Positions 24,634 through 36,800 of a stretch of DNA of 64,000 bases are shown in pieces. Source of the DNA: Sipunculus nudus. Its lineage: Eukaryota; Annelida; Sipuncula; Golfingiida; Sipunculidae. Within the stretch, counting starts at the first letter, position 1, and each line of letters starts with the position of its first letter. The translations under genes were made by a program, and so were the position numbers. The notes under the pieces were generated by a model. The model worked only from the letters and a program-made list of their open reading frames with translations, made no database searches and had not been told where the DNA came from. The stretch spans positions 5,389,479 through 5,453,478 of the forward strand of contig CM049321.1 of assembly GCA_026874595.1 (NCBI GenBank), read 5' to 3'.

Positions 24634-24912
24634 ATACGCCCGTAAGTATTATGGCGTACCCACTATCCATCCGTCCGTTCGTTAACTTTTAGTGTCGCTG
24701 CGATAACTTACCAGAGCTTAGATGGATTTTCGCGAAACTCACCAGAAGTACTTACTTCAAGTTATCTCGCCCAAGTTCGATTATGGGCAACGTCCACGCA
24801 TATCTAATAAGGTCAATGGTCACTCGGCTACTTACTGGTGTCGCCGCGATATATTAGGACGAATATGTTGCTGTAGTTGTAACCTTTATTACTCCACAGA
24901 GCGGAGAATCAA
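24634..24912. repeat. second copy of the 9.9-kb dispersed repeat
   Basis: 'tatacgcccgtaagtattat' leads to 'tccatccgtccgttcgttaa' and 'agtgtcgctgcgataact'. The 'gttcgattatgggcaacgtc' and 'ggtcaatggtcactcggct' words follow in the same order as at 9869-10190. Confidence 0.65.
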
Positions 24913-25415
24913 CAATTTTACATTGATATAACATGAAATGAAAATTAAATACAATATCACACAAAAGATACATATATATATAAAGATACATGTGCAACAT
25001 TAAACTGATAAATACACCTTATTACATACACACTCTTTGCTTACACACACGTTCTAATGAATTCCCTAGTATAAATAGAAATTTCCAATTCAAACAAGTT
25101 TCATATGTATTAGACACTTTATTGTGTCCTTAGCCTTGAAAATCAGTTTAACAGATTCATACAAAAATACAATGTTTTTTTCATGTGCAAATTCACATAC
25201 AGGTCTACCTAGCATATGTGACAAATATCGGCATCCGTGGTATTATTGAAATAAGCACTGATTTCAACATTAAAAGTATCAGTTATAAAGTCAAAGAATT
25301 CATCTCTGTCTATAGCAGTCCTGTAACAACCAAGAACGGCCTGACCAAAAATTTCCTCCATCATAAATCCAAAAAAGGAACAAAGAATCAATATCTTTAT
25401 GACAATCTATTGTTA

Positions 25416-25420
25416 ATGCT
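25416..25420. other. target-site duplication, left copy (ATGCT)
   Basis: ATGCT immediately precedes the CAGGG terminus and is repeated at 27145-27149. Confidence 0.8.
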
Positions 25421-27144
25421 CAGGGCCCGACAAAAATTTTTTTTGCTGACTAGCCCATGGGCTAGTCAAGTTTGATTTTTGACTAGCCCACAGAAAAATT
25501 TCACTAGCCCTGTATGTTTCAACAAAATTAAACTTAAAATTAAATATCATAAAAATAATCTGATGAAAATGAGACATTTTGGCCAAGATGGCGTCCAGGG
25601 AATTCAAATAGACAAAATATGTGAATTCCTTTATACATGCATTCATGTTTGTGTCTTGTATTAACACTATTCATGAGATGTATTCATTTGTTTTGATGTT
25701 TGCAAAATAGTGAAAACAAGACCTTTATTATTAAAATTTAATGGTGTCACCAGTATTGAGAAAACATGAAAAATGTGTACCCCTTCCCCACCATCCCGGA
25801 TTTAGAATTTAAAATTGCCCAAAATGTATCTTTTGATTACAAAAATGCAGCGTGCACCTCAAGGTTGCAGAGAAAATCTTGTCTCCTGATCTGCTCGTCG
25901 TTGTTTCCATTTTTTTTTATTTTGCAATAAACCAGTTATCTTAAAATATCTCAACAGATTCATAACAAACTGCCTTTGAGGTATTCAAAAATGTTCCTTG
26001 ACTTATACAATTGTCAGTCTATTCTAAATCTTAATCTTGGCTGAAAATTGTTACTTTCTGGAATTTTCAAGAAAATATCAAAATATTTTCACCAATTACC
26101 TGTGATCATAATTGTTAATGTCATGTTCGTTGCCCCTATGCTCATTTGAAAATCTCGCTGGTCAACTGAATTGATTTCGAAAAATTCGAAGGTACAACGT
26201 GAACATGTGCCCGTTTTGGATAAAAATAACATGAAAACAAGTGATTTTCGTTTTAAACTGAGGTGGGTTGACGATCGGTGATCTGCCAGAGAAATCTCGT
26301 GACTCGTTTTGATCCCGTCGGCTGTCATGAAGAGCTCACGCAAAACAGATTGAATGGGACAAGTGGCTGTTCCTTTTACCGTACACTGCGCACAGCTGTT
26401 CAATTTAATTTTTAATAGATGAACAGGGAAGTACAGCACAGAACGGAACAGCTTACTGGAGCGCCACCGTGTGTTTGTTTAAGAGACTAAGTCCATGTTC
26501 TATGTGAAAACGCACGCAACCGCGTATTACATCGGATTTGTTCCCACTGGCAGTTTGACATTTTGGTCTCTACAGTTCATCAAATAGTAGAAATATTACT
26601 GCTGAAATGAATTGTGTTATTATATTATACTGTGTAAGATAAAACAAGCCAAATATCTTTGAATAACTTTTGAGACCAGCTAGCATAAAAGTCAGTACTA
26701 CCAACCGTGTCCATCAACAAGTTCTGCTGCTGGCCTCGCGGTTCACTACAGGAAAAATGTCAAAGTTGAAAGAAAAGAAACTGCAGGGGACAGTATCGAC
26801 GCTAATTGTAGCACGAAAGTGGTCCCAAGGAAGGTGGAAAGATGATATTCAGACATTTTGGCAGCAAGAATTTTCACACATTTTGTCATCGAAATTTTGG
26901 CGCGAAGGAAAAATCGTTCGCGCAAGAAGCATTTTGCCTAACCTTCGCCGAATGAAACGATCCTCCTCGCAGTTGATCTGTTCAAATTTTAATGTCATTA
27001 GATCCCTGTTGGGGTTTTAGAGTGTGTGTAAGGATTAACTCGTTTATGACTAGCCCATCGGACTTACCAGCCTAGACTTTAGGGTAGTCCGATGGCGAAC
27101 TTGGGTAGCCCCGGGCGTCGGGCTATAGGGTTTGTCGGGCCCTG
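25421..27144. mobile_element. non-autonomous hAT-like DNA transposon (1.72 kb)
   Basis: The left end CAGGGCCCGACAAA (25421-25434) is the exact reverse complement of the right end TTTGTCGGGCCCTG (27131-27144). ATGCT directly abuts both ends (25416-25420 and 27145-27149), a 5-bp target-site duplication. Termini starting CAGGG are typical of hAT elements, and 5-bp duplications are characteristic of the hAT5 group (family knowledge). GACTAGCCCA subterminal repeats occur in both orientations near the left end and once near the right end. No transposase of about 600 residues is present, so mobility would need another copy. It lies inside the minus-strand LINE, so it is younger. Confidence 0.85.
26757..27020 (+). 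CDS. unknown 87-residue basic open frame inside the hAT-like element
   Basis: Starts at ATG 26757 (MSKLKEKKLQG); the frame is open upstream to 26670. It is rich in Lys/Arg, Ser and Trp (RKWSQGRWKDD, SSKFWREGKIVRARS) and ends with TAG. No transmembrane segment or known transposase motif is visible. It could be a remnant of transposase, captured host sequence or a chance frame. It is the longest plausible frame in the element, and position inside a mobile unit is the only context. Confidence 0.25.
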   Translation: MSKLKEKKLQGTVSTLIVARKWSQGRWKDDIQTFWQQEFSHILSSKFWREGKIVRARSILPNLRRMKRSSSQLICSNFNVIRSLLGF

Positions 27145-27149
27145 ATGCT
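27145..27149. other. target-site duplication, right copy (ATGCT)
   Basis: ATGCT immediately follows the CCCTG terminus and matches 25416-25420. Confidence 0.8.
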
Positions 27150-29202
27150 ATTTTCGATACATAATTGAATAAGCCAAGAGAATGAGGAACCTCCTTAGAA
27201 GCTTTCCATAGCAACGTCGGATGAAAACATCCATCGTTAATATGAATGTATACTATAAAGTCAGTGTCAGTACATATACGATAATAATAATTGGTTTCTT
27301 CTTGTCCTACAACTGATTTAATCTCAGCTCTTTTCCACAATGCTTTTGAGGGTATACGTCCCTCTCTAAAGAAAGATAATGCCTAGTCAAAAAGGGCATT
27401 TTCTTGTATATGTAAAATATTTAACCGGAACGGCAAGAATTCGGGTTAAGTAAAATACAGTTAAACTGAAAAAAAATATCTGGTTACATGGGTGAAACGG
27501 ACTTATTGGCATAATCTGTGAAAGAAATGTAATTTACTTTTATGAATGAAAGCACGCAACCGTGGCATACCTAGCATTGATATAACTTTATCAGAGCGTA
27601 TCCAGATGGGAAAATTTTGGTTTGATTTTAGACAGAACCTATGGAAACCTTTCAGAGCTAAATAATCACTCTCGCGCATGTTGTGCCACAGTTCACACCG
27701 GTACAGTGCACGTGGGATAACCACGCCTTTATCAAACTTATGCAAATAAGCGGATTTAAACCGTTTGGACGAACAATGGCTCCCGCCAGTGAAAGGAGCG
27801 TACCCCTGACTTCCTTATACAGGAATCTTTTGTGCGGTCATCTGGTTTGAAGAGATCATGCAAAATTACATCCAAATGTTTTTGAGTGTGCACTATCGCT
27901 AATACAGAATTTCCCAGCTGGAATCTGTAATATTTTTTCACTCTATTTCTCTTTTCATTAGATATCTTTATTGGTTTTTTTTTGTCGGAATTGTACAAAA
28001 ACCTCCATTTACAACTATACGAGTAACATATATATATATCATCCGTTGTAGGACAGTGGGCAATATGGACACAAGAGAAACCGCATCAGCCTGAGTCTGT
28101 GATCCAACATAAGTTTCGGCTACATCTGCACCAAAACCAATCTGTCGAAGTTCTTTAAACAAATCGTCAAGATATAACATATATAGAAACGGCGACAATA
28201 CACCTCTTTGCCTGACGGACTGACAAATTTTAAACCATCTGCTTCTTATACTTCATCTAACAAAGCTGCTCTCTCCATATTTTGATAACAATTACTCTCC
28301 AGGCCTAACCATTAACTCAAAAATTATATAATTTAAAAGATAATCCATTAATCCATGCTGAATCAAATGCTTTTCTACTATCAAGATATGCTACGAACAC
28401 CTTTAAGTTCCGCTTCAAAAAGAATACCTTCATGAAGCATGAAAGAAACGTATTGCGGACAATTTAGGTTGATAGGCACACTGCATAGCGTCAGGAAAGG
28501 AAATTCCCGAATCTAATATCCCAGACTGGATCCTATTTGAAATAACACGTTCAAAAACCTTATGTAAGACAGGCAGAAGTGTGATGTCTTTACAATTATC
28601 CGGTGCATCATGCCGCATTTAAGGTTTTTTAAGAGTAACAATTAAACCCTTTGTCATTTCAAGTGGTATAAATTCAAATTGCCAGATAATACTGAAAAAG
28701 TGAACAATATGTTCCCACAATACTTGTTCATCATATTTAAATGTGTCCATGAAATAAATGATCATGACCTGCAACTTTTCTCAGTTTGAGTTCATTCACT
28801 GACTTTACAATTTCTGTATATGTAAAATGATCGTCTAGCCGGATCTTTCCTTGTGCATTATTATCAATATTTCTGATTACATTGTCAACTGTATTTTTGT
28901 GGCCACTTTCATAATTTTTATGTTCCATATGTGAGTAAGACTTTCAAAATGATCAGCCCATGAATCGACTATTTCGCATGTATTCCTACATTTACCATTA
29001 CACACCATATATATATAGTTGTTGTGACCGACCGATTTTTCCGGCGCCTCTGCTTTACAAAACGCCATAATTTATTTACATCCAAGTCTTGAGTTTTGAT
29101 CTATATTTTAAAAGATTTCTCGCTCTCTCTGCGCCAGTAGCTGACGCAACCGACGACGAAAATCTGCTTTTGTAGCTTTGTATTTGGAGAAAAATTAATA
29201 TA

Positions 29203-30315
29203 TGTACGCGAACGCGCTTCAATGATATATAATATATATTATATAAATGTTGTTTTATCATTATTTTCTATCAAAGTAATTTATATTTTTATTATCATAT
29301 TTTAGTAGTGTATCTGTGGCATTATATTTAATTATAGTATAACATTTTCTACAAATTCTACAAATATTACAAATTTTAGTGTGCTGCTATACCATTATAA
29401 ATAAACAAAGTTATTCTGCATTGTCATTGTCTGATAGGAAATTCCTATTAGGAATTCTTGGTGCTTCTTGGAATTCTCGTCTTGACGCAGAGTGGCACTA
29501 CAATGCCCCTTGTGGTCAGGTCAGTTGACTTCTTGGCCGACTCTTCACTCCAGTACACGGGCGTTGTGGCACAGCTTGCTCTAACTGGTGTCGGCAGTCA
29601 CCTGATTTTTACAGGTCTTGCGCGGCCGCTTGAGAGGGGTTTTTCTGACGCAGGAATACGTCGGATTATTGTACCGGCAGCCCATTTCCATGTCGTGAGG
29701 AGCAGTCCTTGGCTTAAACTTCATCAGATTTATATCTTTCAGTTCTGCATGAATTCGCTTCATGTCAATATCGTTTTCTAGGATCGCGGGCAACCGACAA
29801 TGTTCGCCTTTCTTTGAAGCTGCCGACTGGAGTTTACGGAGCCCATGCGACGACATGTTTGTATATGCCAGGCCATCATGGGCCGTCCGATTCGATTCGG
29901 CTACCTTGGGTCCGGTTTTTGTTTCCGGTGTTGCGTTAAATAAGTCGACCGGGGCTGACTGAAACTTACGCACTGTGCACTTTAAGCGTGTCCGCCATCT
30001 GTGGCCGAACTGGCGCTCAGCTCCCACATCAAACTCTGCCACACGACGGTGCCTGTTTTGCGTGTCCTGCGTAGGCATCACCGAAGAGTGTTTGTGGTTT
30101 CCGGCGTGCCAAATCCTGTTGCTCTGCAGTCTGAGGTGTCCTCCGCACTCTCCAGAGTGATTTCAGTAGGCGCACTTTAAATATGGGGGTGTCACCGCAT
30201 CTAATGCTGAGGGCTTGTCAGCTGGTATATACCCTAATGGTTTATTGAGTATTTTATTTATTTATTTATTTATTTATTTTTTCTAAAGACGTCATTACAT
30301 CATTTTCTTATACCA

Positions 30316-30318
<3 letters not shown>
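29203..30318 (-). repeat. 1.1-kb repeat, copy B
   Basis: Same orientation and order of anchors as copy A (23425-24540), with substitutions and small indels throughout. It ends in a (TTTA)n stretch and 'ttctaaagacgtcattacatcattttc' where copy A has a T-run and 'ttctaaagatgtgattacatcattttc'. It abuts the 5' end of the minus-strand LINE at about 29195 and a TA array at 30319. Confidence 0.75.
29581..30078 (-). CDS. unknown open frame of 165 residues in repeat copy B
   Basis: The first ATG is at 30078 (MPTQDTQNRHRRVAEFDVGA). The protein is basic and hydrophilic, with no membrane segment and two loosely basic blocks (RWRTRLKCTVRKF; KTPLKRPRKTCK). Copy A encodes a recognisably related block, EFDVGAERQ then RLKCTV and KFQSA, but is interrupted. 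Conservation of one frame between two diverged copies suggests it was once coding. No family was recognised. It may be an internal exon or part of an unclassified transposon. Confidence 0.35.
   Translation of the reverse strand: MPTQDTQNRHRRVAEFDVGAERQFGHRWRTRLKCTVRKFQSAPVDLFNATPETKTGPKVAESNRTAHDGLAYTNMSSHGLRKLQSAASKKGEHCRLPAILENDIDMKRIHAELKDINLMKFKPRTAPHDMEMGCRYNNPTYSCVRKTPLKRPRKTCKNQVTADTS

Positions 30319-30368
<50 letters not shown>
30319..30368. repeat. (TA)n microsatellite
   Basis: About 25 TA dinucleotides, directly at the end of repeat copy B. Confidence 0.95.
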
Positions 30369-30371
<3 letters not shown>

Positions 30372-30502
30372 GGGGGTCTGTGCTGCTGACACCAGAAATT
30401 TGTAGGTTTGAGCTTCCGACACCAAAATTCTGGAGGGTTCTTGCAGGTTTCTGAGACCAAAGTTGCTGGGGCTATTACTCTCTCTCTCCTTCTCTGTCTC
30501 TC
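30372..30502. repeat. imperfect short repeats and (TC)n
   Basis: Three related phrases ('gctgacaccagaaattt', 'ccgacaccaaaattctgg', 'tgagaccaaagttgctgg') sit about 35 bases apart, followed by a TC run at 30477-30502. Confidence 0.5.
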
Positions 30503-32086
30503 TTTCCCTGACAAGCACAGATCACTTCAGTCAAGATGCGACTTCGAGCGGTTAAACTTCAAACTTTTGTTCCTTAAATGAAAGTCCCATCAACATTCAT
30601 TCATGTGTGTGGCCGGTAATTATGCTGCACTTTTATTACTTCACTTGTGGTGTACAAATAAAACTTCAATCCCTGGACTAAGAAAGCTGCATTCTTCTCT
30701 CTATCATTCCTACATGGGCATGGTATACTGGGGTTGTCTGGGTACATTTCGGTCACCGGGTATGGGGCGTCATGTGGGAGGGTTATGCCGGCATCTGGAG
30801 CTTTTTTTACATTTGTTTAAATGTATATTGTTTACATCGCAGTGAACTTAGATGTATGGCTAACAGTAACATTAACAATAATATTAAACATACAATTGCT
30901 ATTTGTAACCTTGAGAATAACAATTTCTAATAGCACTGCTATTGCTATTAATAATACTTTAATACATGACTAATTTCTACAACAAGTACTGTTCTACTTC
31001 AGTGAAGCTCTATCACTCCTTCCCTGTCCTATTCAATATCCATAGGGAAAATTCAATGCTAACAATAACAATTCAAGACTACAAATGTCAAATAAGGTCA
31101 TGCTGGTTAGAACTAAGGGACTTCTTACATGTCCATCATTCCTCATCAGAACTTCAGTCAAAATTTTCATTTTGTTGATAACCCTGGCTTTACTAATACT
31201 ATGTCTCCCAGTGTTTAACTTGAAGTGATTTATTTCAATGTCCTCTTGAAAAATAGTTATGAAATGTCTATGTCTCTATCTCAATTATTCTGTCTTAAGT
31301 CTCATGGTCCCTACGGTCGCATTAGCTGAGGAACATCTTGTATTTGTAATTAGAGAACAACAACAACAAATGTTTAGAAATTTCAAACCTTTATTCAATT
31401 TTAATAACAGTAACACAGTGAACTCCTAACGGCGTAAAATTCCAGAACTTTTTAACTCTTATTTTAACAATGCGAAACAACGTCACCTACATTCTACAGT
31501 CCAATCCATTCATTTATAGCAAATCTAAATATCTATGTTTAAAGTCTAATTAATTCTTATTTACTAGCAATAAACAAAAGTTTTAACTTTAACATCTATT
31601 CAACATCAAAAGTTATTAACAGCTCTATTATCCATGCTAGGAAATATTATCAACTACATAATATTGAGGAAAACGCCTCCTTCCCAAGCTATTAAAATGG
31701 TTGATTATTTTTCTTGTTGAAATCTAAATTAAATGACTTGTAAATGTTACTGATTTTACCTCCTTGTTAAAGTTTGATTTTATTTGCCAGCTGGCTGGCT
31801 CAGATTCATTTCCACCCCCACCTGGAAGTTTAAATCTAGCAGTTTTGGATGCGAGACTTGTATCGCTTATTTCAACAAGCTATCAATCTCTTAACATATG
31901 GGGCACGAACTGTCATATTCAAAGCTGAAATTACTGTGGGAGTGAAATGGTGTTAACGCCCCGTGAAATTAATCCATTAGACCTGCCAGTCTTAACCTGG
32001 CAGTTGTGGTGTTATGGAGGGCTATTTGGAATTGAAAAAAAAAATCAAGCTGTCTAGCAGTACTGATGTCTTTGTTCAAGTAGGAG
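30503..32086. other. non-coding stretch, nothing recognised
   Basis: AT-rich sequence with short open frames only. A locally distinct segment at 31900-32030 ('ggggcacgaactgtcatatt', 'aacctggcagttgtggtg') could be the edge of a repeat, but no partner was found in the window. Confidence 0.4.
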
Positions 32087-32836
32087 CTAGAGGGTTTGGT
32101 TCAGGTCAGAGAAACGAAAACTTTGATCCATCCGGCTAGCTAGAAATTGATTTTTCATTTCGGACTGAAGATCGCCGGGTTTAGCTATCGGATGGATTTG
32201 TTGTACCATGTCCGAAAAAAGTTGATGAGGATGGTGTCTCTTCCGGGGTGGATACCTCATCTCTGACTTGGAGCGTAACGGAAACTGGGGTGCATGGTCG
32301 GTTCCCAGGGGCGAAACATCTCCGTTACCGCTGTTTTTTATTTTCGGTGTCTGCTGAGGCCCAGGGGAGACAGTTTCGGGTACCTGTTTCCGCAATGCAA
32401 CTGTCTTTGCTGGCGATGTCGTTGGGGTCATGGCCCCCTTAGGGTTTTCAGCGGGTGCTACGGTGGCTTGCTTAGCCAGTGGCCTCATCCCTCAAGGTTT
32501 TTTTTGTCTTTTTTTATTAAGCTGATTCGCTATTGCTTTGAACCTCTTTGACTTGGCCAGGGGCCATAGGTTGGATAAATTTCTCAGGTACTCATAATCC
32601 GGGTTTTTCTGTACCTGGTCCCTGTCCTCGGGAACTTACCGCAAGGTGTTTATGGTAGGCACTTTTCATTGAAAGTATGAGTTGCGTACTCATTTCGATT
32701 ACGGAAGGTAACGTACGGACTAACTGGACAAATGTATGGCCAATGTTCTCGGGGCATGATGGAGAAGGGTATGCCGCTTCACCACACATCTATCAGCTGC
32801 CACACATTGGTTGCACTCCGTGCATTTATAGGTTTG
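32087..32836 (-). pseudogene. decayed zinc-finger-like coding sequence
   Basis: On the minus strand an acceptor-like site (CTGTTACAG) is followed from 32836 by QTYKCTECNQCV, AADRCVVKRHTLLHH. The C-x2-C-x2-C pattern with trailing His resembles a degenerate C2H2-type finger. The frame stops at 32720. Other frames then carry EMSTQLILSMKSAYHKHL (about 32690) and a 133-residue open segment at 32488-32087 rich in Pro, Ser, Thr and basic residues (MRYPPRKRHHPHQLF). These look like consecutive parts of one broken protein of low complexity after the finger. The finger segment resembles the plus-strand segment at 44030 in type, not in detail. Function unknown. Confidence 0.35.
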
Positions 32837-32985
32837 CTGTAACAGAAAGGAGAATATTTTTGAGTTATTTGACTGTTTTTCTTCTTAAAAAAATATATCG
32901 CCTATTACATTGTAATGGTCTTTATAGAGTGTTATATATAAATTGTAGCTGATCAATTACGTAGGTTTTGTTAAATATACATAGG

Positions 32986-32988
<3 letters not shown>

Positions 32989-33036
<48 letters not shown>
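32989..33036. repeat. (TA)n microsatellite
   Basis: Twenty-four TA dinucleotides. Confidence 0.95.
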
Positions 33037-33037
<1 letters not shown>

Positions 33038-33307
33038 GACTGTCAGATGAACTCTTGAGTCGATGTTGTAGTTATCAATGACTGTTAGAATGCATATATA
33101 AGTTCGTAAATATATAATTCCCTTATATGTAAGTGTGGAGGGACCACACAATACAGCGCTTTTTATAACTGATTTGTTTTTTGGAACACGGCATGATAGT
33201 GTAGACGGGGATGTTATTTCCGTAGGAATTTGATGCCCTAATTGCAAAAATGACTGATTTAGCATGAACAGGATATTAAATTATGAAAAATGTTTGTAAA
33301 ATAATTT

Positions 33308-33845
33308 TCAGATCCCTAGAACACCGAAAATCCAAGATGGCCGCCTTCACCCATGGGAATTATTCAGTGTTGGGGATATAGTGTACTTGTACAAGTAACA
33401 TAACGTTTTCTCAGAAATTGAATAAGATAGTGCTTGCTTTCAACTTATTTGCACTTAAGCTGAAGAATGATTGCAGGTTATAATTTTTTTATGAACCTTG
33501 TGACCCCAACGAATCCAAGATGGCCACCACTACAGTCTTAAATAGGTAGATAATAGAGATAATACTATTATCCTGTAATTGTGGTTTAAAACCTAATTAT
33601 ATTGGATCGATTTATTGGTTTTTGAATGTGTTCTGTCGATTGCAATTAAAGTTTTAATGAGCTCTGTGACCCAAGGGAATCCAAAAGGGCCGCCATGGCA
33701 ATCCTAACATAGATATAATGATAAAACAGTATAACTGTCGCATAAAACTTAATGATATTAGAATATTGGATCGATTATCCTTTTTTTTAATGTGTTCTGT
33801 TAATTGCAGCTTACCAGGAGTTGTCGGAAGCTCACAGAGGGTACG
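33308..33845. repeat. three tandem copies of a 165-185-bp repeat with a CCAAGATGGCCGCC core
   Basis: TCCAAGATGGCCGCC (33331), TCCAAGATGGCCACC (33514) and TCCAAAAGGGCCGCC (33680) head three diverged units. Copies two and three share 'gtgaccc', 'attggatcgatt', 'aatgtgttctgt' and 'attgca' in order. The core resembles a YY1 site (AAGATGGCGGC type). Related words occur near 25582, 36185 and 37191. Confidence 0.65.
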
Positions 33846-36800
33846 CAAATTTAAAGTCAAATGTATGTTATGATATTTTAAAGCATTAAAATATCTTGGG
33901 CACTACACTTTTATATGTTATGTGATATGGTGATCAAAAGGAAATAGACCTAATGAAATTGATGCTCGTGATCTTTTTTATATTGCTGATTCTCTCAAAG
34001 TAGTACTATATGGTCTAGGTACCTACCATATTACAGCAAATCAAACATTTAAAATCAATAGGTGTGGTTATATGGAAGATTCCAAGATTCCAAAAGCCTT
34101 GGTGGTGGTCTTGGTACAGAAATATTCATGTCATATGAAACTATTCCAGGTAACTTGTAGCAAAGGGGGTTCATAACCCTTGTCTGAATATATTTATATT
34201 TCTATATATTTTGTCTGAATATGAGCTGAAACAGGCCTAATTGTTACAAGTTATGGATAAGGTCCTTCTAAAAGCTAAATAATACACATAAAAACTATTC
34301 AGCCATATTTGACAAGCAGAAAAGAAGGCACATCTGTATATGTAAAATTGCATATGAGTACGCATTATTCCGAAAGGAATGTTTGCACATTAAAGGGATA
34401 CAAATATCTCTACGGTTCATTTGTTGGATTAAACGGACCATGTAGATCCGGACATAAAAACCAACACTACGGATGGAATCTATTTTTCTCATATTTTTGG
34501 TGGAGGTAGCCGCTTCCATTTTTTAATGCGAACTTAACTACATATATGTACATCTGCAGGTTTCCATTCCGGTTTCGGACTACGTGACAGGGCAGTGTCG
34601 CGCGCTTCCTCTCATTTTATATTCTGGCGTTAACCAAGTACCAATGACTACTGCGCCTGCTGGTCCTTGCTGCCTAATCATCCCCATTGCTGGGTCATAC
34701 AACCGAGGATCCCACGAAAGGCGCACTCGTTTGTGAGTGAAACGCAGCCTTTGGGCATGACCTTCCCATTACGCCTGGATGGAATCACTTTTGAGTGTAC
34801 ATTATTCAGGGGATGAAAATGCCATAATAATGTAAACCATCACCTGTTTCAAGTATCGAAACCCCCCCCCCCCTCCCCCAGTTGAGCGCTAACACCTCTC
34901 GTGTTATTTTATTTTTTCCCATTTATTTGTGATTATTTTTGTTCTCAGACTCCATTTTAATTCCCAAGCAATTAAATTATTAATTGACGTATATGTGATT
35001 TGTTAATATAATTTCTAAATATTTTTATACTTAGGAAGGGGGTCTTTCCTTAATTGCAGTCTGCGTGGTCATAACACAAGGGTATAGATTCCCTAACTGA
35101 ACTTGTGTCTGAGTGAGGCACAGCCTTCCCAGTTAGTCTGCAGGGCTTACATGTACATTGTTAACCATACACATCCACATCATTTATTTTACCACGAAAA
35201 CTAAATTTAAGTGTTGATATTTTGTGAGTGGTTAACTTGGATGCACATTTTCACCGATGAATCAACATGTAACATACAATTGAATGTATGGACCGTGCAG
35301 TTAATATCCTAAGTTTTAACTTGTAAAAATATAAATATTAAAGCTAAGCCCCACTAAGGTATAACCACATTATCCAGAGACATGTAGTGGAATAATAGTT
35401 GTTGGGCAGAAAATCCTCAAATTTCTTATGTGAATAATGTCTCGAAATATTCCTCTTTAAATTGCATATTTAAAACTGTTTCCCTATACAGGAGGCATTA
35501 TTTATATAAAGGTTTTCATATATCATGCAATTGAGTGTTTCCAAATAAGGGGGGAACCTAGAACCAGAGATCTTCCAACATTTCTCGAATTCAAGATCGC
35601 CCAATTTAACATTAATCTCTTACACTGCCTCATCAACCTCAATATTTTCATGTTCAACCTTTTTACCAAATAATTTATTTAATGGGACTGTATAGCAGAA
35701 AAACAAGTATTTCCGATGTTCCCACTGACTGTTTCCAAGCATTGCTGTGCCTTAGGATTGATATATAATACATAATTTCAACCATGTTCAAGATAAATCC
35801 ATGTTGGCTTTACCTTTATACATATACATGGTCATTTGAAACAGTTATCCTTTTATTATATATTCCATGCACTGCCAGTCTCAATATTATTCGAATAAGT
35901 TCAAACTATATCTTATAACCAGCTGCGTGGCATTCTGGTTTTCCTATGCACGCGCATCTTCTGGTCGATGCAGACCTGATAGTTATTCCTGACATTATAA
36001 TCCGTGTTATTGGTATCTAAATATTGAGGTGCTTAGTTCCGATTGTCCGACATAAACCTACGGGGTTCTTAAAGGTACATGTATTTGAATACGCCAGACG
36101 CCATTTACAGGCATGTACACACATCATTTTTTACAGACCGCACCAGTATGACCCTGTGCACGTGCAGATGGGTTGTCTTCTTACGATGGCCGCCTTCTTT
36201 TGTCAAGGCAGCATATTTTTCTGTTTACTCTTTCAATCTTTTGTGACAATTACAATACTATCTCACCTTTTCCCGCCCATATTCAGGTAAACTTCAAAGA
36301 TATTCAGACAAAGTTTTCGATCTACTGTAGCTCCTCGAAGTGTACCAGGCGTCTGGAATAGTTAATATGCCATAGATTGTTTGTTCCTGTATCAGGATCA
36401 ACAAGGCTGGTTTAATATTTTTTTACTAACCATACAAATTGATTTCAAAATGGTTGTTTTGCATTAATACTGTTGACGATTAATACTGAGCAATAAATCA
36501 GAAGAGAATAAGCAATATGTGAAATATATGTACCACGTACATCAATTTCATGTTTTAAAAGAAATCACCTACCTGACCTTTATAAACTAGAGGTCATCCC
36601 TTGGAGATTTGATACAAAATAGGCCAGTAAACGTTGATATCACGCCCACAAGCTGCTTGTTTTCTATTATCAACGTGTTTATAATATGTGGGGGCTCGCA
36701 AAAAAAAACAGATTCAACAATTCAACAGAACTTTCCAAAACCAGAATTACCTTTGGATCATTGGTTTATACACAGAGAAGCCAGAAATCACAAATACTCT

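Larger units (their letters stand above)
25060..29195 (-). pseudogene. LINE reverse transcriptase and C-terminal domain, split by a DNA transposon
   Basis: Minus-strand coding remnants run from about 29195 to about 25060. In order: a Lys/Arg-rich linker (29110), DSWADHFESL (28950), ITLLPVLHKVFERVISNRI (28570) and VAYLDSRKAFDSAWI (28380). SPFLYMLYLDDLF (28190) and a DD-type segment QTQADAVSLVS (28090; second Asp replaced by Ala) follow. The thumb has HTQKHLDVILHDLF (27870) and the C-terminal domain PRALYRCELW (27700) and SMLGMPRLRAFIHKSKLHF (27550). A further part (27340-27150) breaks off inside the hAT-like insertion and resumes at 25420. Removing the insertion and one target copy leaves an open frame across the junction. 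Several frameshifts show it was already decaying. The 5' truncation coincides with the start of repeat copy B. Confidence 0.8.
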
